Below are positions 1 to 64,000 of a stretch of DNA of 64,000 nucleotides, in pieces; the first letter of the stretch is position 1; each line of letters opens with the position of its first letter. The stretch spans positions 111,588,773 through 111,652,772 of the forward strand of contig CM055265.1 of NCBI GenBank assembly GCA_029237695.1. The letters are read 5' to 3'. The notes under the pieces were generated by a model. That model made no database searches. It was not told the origin of the DNA and was given only the letters and a program-made list of their open reading frames with translations. A program made the position numbers and the translations under genes. The stretch comes from Conchocele bisecta. Taxonomy: Eukaryota > Mollusca > Bivalvia > Lucinida > Thyasiridae.

Positions 1-600
1 CACAATTATACACTTATATAATTCCTATAAAGAACAGTTTGTGCCTACTGAGTGGGCATGTACCTTTGACCTTAGACATGAAGACCACATGGGTGTGATA
101 TGGAATGAAAATATGGATGATGATAAGGAAGTATATGAAGTTTGAAATCGATCCGACTTACCGTTGCAGAGATAATGGGTACCCAAAAACTTTAAAAACG
201 CAAATCTTACAGACTCAAATTTCTAAGTAATTTGATCAGATCTTTGACATAAAGGCTACATGGATGTGGTATGGAATGAAAACATAGATGATGATAAGGA
301 AGTATGTGAAGTTTAAAGTCAATCCGACTTTAATACCGTTGAAGAGATAATGGGTACCCGAAAACATACGGATGTAAATTTCTAAATAATTTGACCTTGG
401 ACATGAAGGCTGCATGGGAGTGATATGGAATGAAATTATGGATGATGATAAGGAAGTATATGAAGTTTGAGGTCAATCCGACCCAAAAACTTTAACGCAA
501 ATAGGATGGATGAACAGACGCACGAACGAACGTACGGACGGAATGATGAAAACTATATACCACTCAACATACTTGGTATACCGGGGGTATAATTAGGATT
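1..600 (+). repeat. Pearl-like core units, right end of an element
   Basis: Three units of about 170 bp with GACATGAAGRCCRCATGGG, GGATGATGATAAGGAAGTAT and AATCCGACTTACCGTT motifs, followed by a degenerate ACGGACGG tract, ACTATATACC and a hairpin CTTGGTATACCGGGGGTATA. The first 75 bases are the end of a different TIR element. Confidence 0.7.
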
Positions 601-60805
<60,205 letters not shown>

Positions 60806-61499
60806 TCTTCTGTATGTATTTGGCTTTAATGAACGTGAACTACACAGAAAGTTTCAACTTTCATGACGCAAGGAGGCTGACATCTTTAGACTGATTATCG
60901 ATTAGAAAATTGCATGGTTCCCCGCTCCATTCGGTTTGAACGTGCGCAAAAATAATTTATAGCTGAACAGCGAGACAGTCTATAACATTCGGAATGATAC
61001 AGTTTTATTCGTTTAACACACCTTGAGAACAGTTTGTTGACAAAACATGGCGGAAGTTTCATAAAATTTACGTTACTGGCAACCAGAATTTCAAAACTAT
61101 GTCAATTTGTCATCACTCAACTAGATATTAGACATTGCCTCTTAGCTGGTAATACATCTATGTAGTTAATATGTGTGATTCCATAGTTTAAAATGAAAAT
61201 TATACTTGGAATTTTGGAAAGATGTTATTGTTTTTCAAGACTGGACATGTTCCTGATGTTTCCAACATTGATTTGTTTCCATCATACCAGCATTTATATT
61301 AGACACCTGTCAGTTGTAATCCCCGCCATCTGCAGACTGAACAATGATGCTAAACAGCGATAGTTGCACTGAAAATCATCTTCACAGTGTATCCCTGCAA
61401 TGTCCAACCAATGGCTATCCCAGCGTTTATGCATTCACAATTGAGTGCAGATTATGATGAATTAGGTGCCTTCTTGCGGATCTGTATAACAAATATCAG

Positions 61500-61740
61500 G
61501 GCTCCAGATAATGAATTAGTATTTTCACTCCATCATTTCTGAAGCAATTGGGTATTTCAAAATTTTAATTTGGTAAAATAAAATCACACTACTTTTTACA
61601 CATCAACAGACATCTATTATTGAATAGTTTGCTTCGAAATGAAAACATGTATTGGCATTTCATTAGAATTGTCTCAATTCTAATGAAATACAAAGAAATG
61701 TTTTCATGGAAAATAAGAAAAATATGCTATATTTGTAGTC
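61500..61740. mobile_element. Foldback element in the intergenic interval
   Basis: GGCATTTCATTAGAATTGTC and its inverse ATTCTAATGAAAT pair; relatives lie inverted at 30,120-30,400, including TGCTTCGAAATGAAAACATG and CTCCATCATTTCTGAAGCAA. Confidence 0.65.
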
Positions 61741-61867
61741 TTATTTATTGTTTTCTGTAGTATGACCACACATTTTTTAAGCAAATACGCAGCTTATCTG
61801 GAGCTCTGAATATATTTTTGTCTTGTAACAATTTTGGGTATGATAGGGAATTTTGAAGACAACAATA

Positions 61868-62050
61868 GTGGCTGTGACTGGAGAAATGGGGCTTATGGGA
61901 TTTGTGACCAGTGTAGTTTCTTGTCAAATGGCACACTCCTGTAGCATGATAATGATATATATTCCTTGTTGGAAGCATGACAGATGTTTCATTGATATAA
62001 TGGCACCCAGTGAGTGTAGATCCTGATCAGACTGCATTAAAGCTGATGGT
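61868..62050. mobile_element. TIR MITE, GTGGCTGTGACTGGAG family, truncated
   Basis: Left end GTGGCTGTGACTGGAGAAAT; the right half ends near GACTGCATTAAAGC without the inverse end. Confidence 0.72.
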
Positions 62051-62177
62051 GCATCTTGCATCACAATTTCAGGGTGCTGAGTGTAAGTTTGTACTGTATG
62101 TGAAATCAAATATAATCCTACAAATTATCTCGTGGGGGCCAGTTATCACATTTCCTGTTGTAAACAATAACATATAT

Positions 62178-62420
62178 GTGGCTGTATGTGGAGAATTGGG
62201 CTTATGGGTTTAGCAACCAGAGTAGATCCAGATCAGCCTGTGGTTCTGCACAGTCTGATTAGGATTGTACTGTTCATCATTCCATCAATGAAACTCCTGT
62301 CATGCTTCTAACAAAAAATATAGATCGTTATTAGGCTACAGGACGTCAGGAGTGTGTTATGTGACCAGGAGCTACACTTGTCACAAATCCCATTAGCCTC
62401 ATGTCCTCAGTCACAGCCAC
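62178..62420. mobile_element. TIR MITE, GTGGCTGTGACTGGAG family
   Basis: Ends GTGGCTGTATGTGGAGAATT and, inverted, GTGGCTGTGACTGAGGACAT. Confidence 0.82.
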
Positions 62421-62459
62421 ATCCATATTTATAATAATTACTGTTTTATTGGCGAGCCC

Positions 62460-62985
62460 GCTGGCTGGAAGTGAGACATAGTGATAACAATGACGTCCAG
62501 GTGTCCGTGCCTCCGTCCGGAATCTGTGTTGACTTAGAAGTTTGTGCTATTATAAAATCTGCGTTAAAGTTTTTACATACCTTATCTCCACAATCGTTAC
62601 TCCAATTTACTTCAAACTTCCAATACTTTCTTTTCATCATCCATATTTTCATTCTATAGCCTGCACATGTGGTCCACATGCCCAAGGTCAAATGACAAAC
62701 TTGTGTTAAAGTTTTTACATACCTTATATCTCCACAACACTTACTTCAATTTACTTCAAACTTCAAATAATCCTTTATTATCATCCATATTTTCATTCTA
62801 TAGCCAACCCATGTGGCCGTCATGCCCAAGATCAAGGTCAAATGACTTTTAAAATTTGTGTTAAAGCTTTTACATACCTTATATCTCCACAACCCTTAAT
62901 TCAAACTTCAAATAAATACACTCTGAGACCATCAAATGCCTCGGCGGGCTCAACATGCGGGCCGCGGCCATCTAGTGTTGTAAGC
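62460..62985 (-). mobile_element. Pearl-like element, minus orientation
   Basis: Minus-strand reading starts ACTAGATGGCCGCGGCCCGC with CATGTTGAGCCCGCCGAGGC at 62,975, has core units with AAAGCTTTAACACAAATTTT and GGATGATAATAAAGGATTAT, and ends near 62,460 with GGACGGAGGCACGGAC. It stands just upstream of the CEP290-like exon. Confidence 0.75.
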
Positions 62986-63020
62986 CCTGGTTAAAATTCA
63001 TGTATTCATTATATTTTCAG

Positions 63021-63148
63021 TGTCTTCACTTGAGTGACTTAAGGCAGCTAGCAAGATGGCACCATTGGAGTGGGATGCAGTGATGGCTGCTAAGCCAGCC
63101 AAACTTACTGATGATGAAATAGATAATTTCTATGAGTCATTAGCAGGG
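63021..63148 (+). CDS. CEP290: First coding exon of a CEP290-like gene (CDS from 63,056)
   Basis: An acceptor (ATATTTTCAG) ends at 63,020, so part of this exon is 5' UTR and an upstream untranslated exon is likely. ATG at 63,056 opens MAPLEWDAVMAAKPAKLTDD followed by EIDNFYESLAG, ending phase 0 at GTAAGT. The pattern (M-P-x-x-W-x-x-V/I-M near the start, an acidic stretch, then LRQLF in the next exon) resembles the N-terminus of CEP290, the coiled-coil protein of the ciliary transition zone. With only 46 residues visible the family call is tentative; that it is a real coding exon is well supported. Confidence 0.6.
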
Positions 63149-63681
63149 GTAAGTATGTGGTTTATTTTATAGAATCAGCTGATGATTAGTTAATGAATTG
63201 CTGAATAACTAACTTCTTATTGCTTGCTAAGGATGTAAATGAAAAACATATATTGTGAGAAACAGACTTAACAGTGAACCAAATATCGCTGATCCTTACA
63301 TACTTCTCTATGCTTTAAATGGTTGTTACTGTACTGGAGAAATAGGGATGATGATATCTCCGGCAACTGTAGTCCAAGATCGGACTGTACATGGGATTCG
63401 CTCTAGATCACTAATGATAATCATATTTGATTTATAGTAGAACCTCTCTAATATGGACACTATTTAAGCTCCCAGCGTGTCAGAATATGAATTTTGCTGG
63501 CATTTAACCCTGCTGTAAGTTCTGATGTAATAATGGTGCCTGGCACAGGATCAGGACACTGTCTTTCAGTGCTGAAATATTTTATTGTAATGTCAGTGCT
63601 GAACGTATGGTACTTCCCTCCCCACCCCATATAGGTGCATTCCTGTCCCTATACATGTATGACTTTGCTGGTGTACAGATA

Positions 63682-63913
63682 TGTTGCTGTGACTGGAGAA
63701 ATGGGGCTTATGGGATTTGTGACTAGTGTAGCTCCTGATCAAATAGCACACTCCTGTAGCCTGATAACAATCTATATTGCTCGTAAGAAGTGTGACAGGT
63801 GTTTTACTGATGGAATGGTGAACAACGCAGATCCTGATCAGACTGTGCGGATACACAGGCTGAGCTGAATCTACACTGGTCGTAAAACCCATAAGCCTCA
63901 TTTATCCAGTCAC
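63682..63913. mobile_element. TIR MITE in intron of the CEP290-like gene
   Basis: Ends GTTGCTGTGACTGGAGAAAT and, inverted, ATATGTGACTGGATAAAT; inner TCCTGATCAGACTGTGCGGA palindrome. 41 bp before the next exon. Confidence 0.8.
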
Positions 63914-63954
63914 ATATCAAACCCCAATCAATCAATCAATTTGCCATTTTTCAG

Positions 63955-64000
63955 TATGACCCTATAGAGTCTGATGCAGCCAAGCTACGACAACTGTTCA
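63955..64000 (+). CDS. CEP290: Second coding exon of the CEP290-like gene, cut by window end
   Basis: After acceptor TTTTTCAG, phase 0, reads YDPIESDAAKLRQLF and runs off the window. It joins the previous exon without breaking frame. The intron between them (806 bp) holds a TIR MITE at 63,682-63,913. CEP290 has a comparable -LF-(R/K)-(I/V)-TQ segment at this point, but the diagnostic residues after LF are outside the window. Confidence 0.58.

Larger units (their letters stand above)
60806..63020. promoter_or_regulatory. Intergenic interval between head-to-head POLR3B and CEP290-like genes
   Basis: The two start codons are about 2.25 kb apart on opposite strands. At 61,047-61,057 ATGGCGGAAGT combines a YY1-like core and an ETS-like GGAAGT, a composite often seen at animal housekeeping promoters; no TATA box is obvious. 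The remainder is a foldback repeat (about 61,500-61,740), two copies of a TIR MITE (61,868 and 62,178) and a minus-oriented pearl-like core array (62,460-62,985). Transcription start sites are not visible; the bidirectional reading is inference. Confidence 0.4.

Noticed and set aside
63056..63148. POLR3B start or unrelated peptide at the right edge
   Set aside because: It is on the opposite strand, has its own acceptor, ATG and donor, and joins a second exon in phase, so it is a separate gene.

Overview
This is eukaryotic, intron-rich, repeat-saturated DNA, most likely from a bivalve mollusc. The reasons are a metazoan-type protein gene with about 27 short exons spread over 60 kb, tRNA-derived SINEs of the type common in molluscs, and many elements built like the oyster 'pearl' repeats (left end, tandem core of about 180 bp, GGAC microsatellite, hairpin, then ATAAAAA or ACAAAAA). 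The species assignment is inference; the gene calls are not.

One gene dominates. On the minus strand from 60,805 down to 774 lies the gene for the second-largest subunit of RNA polymerase III (POLR3B/RPC2). I traced 27 coding exons by translating across splice sites. Their phases and lengths fit together into about 1,053 residues. The only break is a one-base deficit in exon 14. The last roughly 75 codons, which carry the C-terminal zinc-binding motif, lie to the left of position 1. Exon 24 is an 18-bp microexon. At the right edge, on the plus strand, the first two coding exons of another gene are visible (63,056-63,148 and 63,955-64,000); its N-terminus resembles the centrosomal/ciliary protein CEP290. 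The two genes are head to head.

The introns hold almost nothing but repeats. (a) 0-9 kb: fragments of exon 26, MITEs, a SINE, and a pearl-like element split by a 1.4-kb pogo-like insertion. (b) 9-20 kb: a TTAA-flanked MITE beside exon 23, a 102-bp satellite grown from the end of exon 22, and a 4.3-kb inverted-repeat element carrying a 21-bp satellite. (c) 20-30 kb: tandem core repeats, foldback MITEs and a duplicated end of exon 19. (d) 31-37 kb: a 27-bp satellite with a 242-bp higher-order period, and a satellite of tRNA-like units. (e) 38-44 kb: a 402-bp duplication including part of exon 9, and a 46-bp satellite of about 68 copies made from the acceptor edge of exon 8. (f) 45-64 kb: hAT-like and other TIR elements, a third large array, SINEs, and the promoter interval.

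The most striking pattern is that several satellites and duplications are made of POLR3B splice junctions: the ends of exons 9, 19, 22 and 26 with their donors, and the start of exon 8 with its acceptor. Other repeats stop within about 8-25 bp of true splice sites. No prokaryotic features, CRISPR arrays or rRNA genes were seen.
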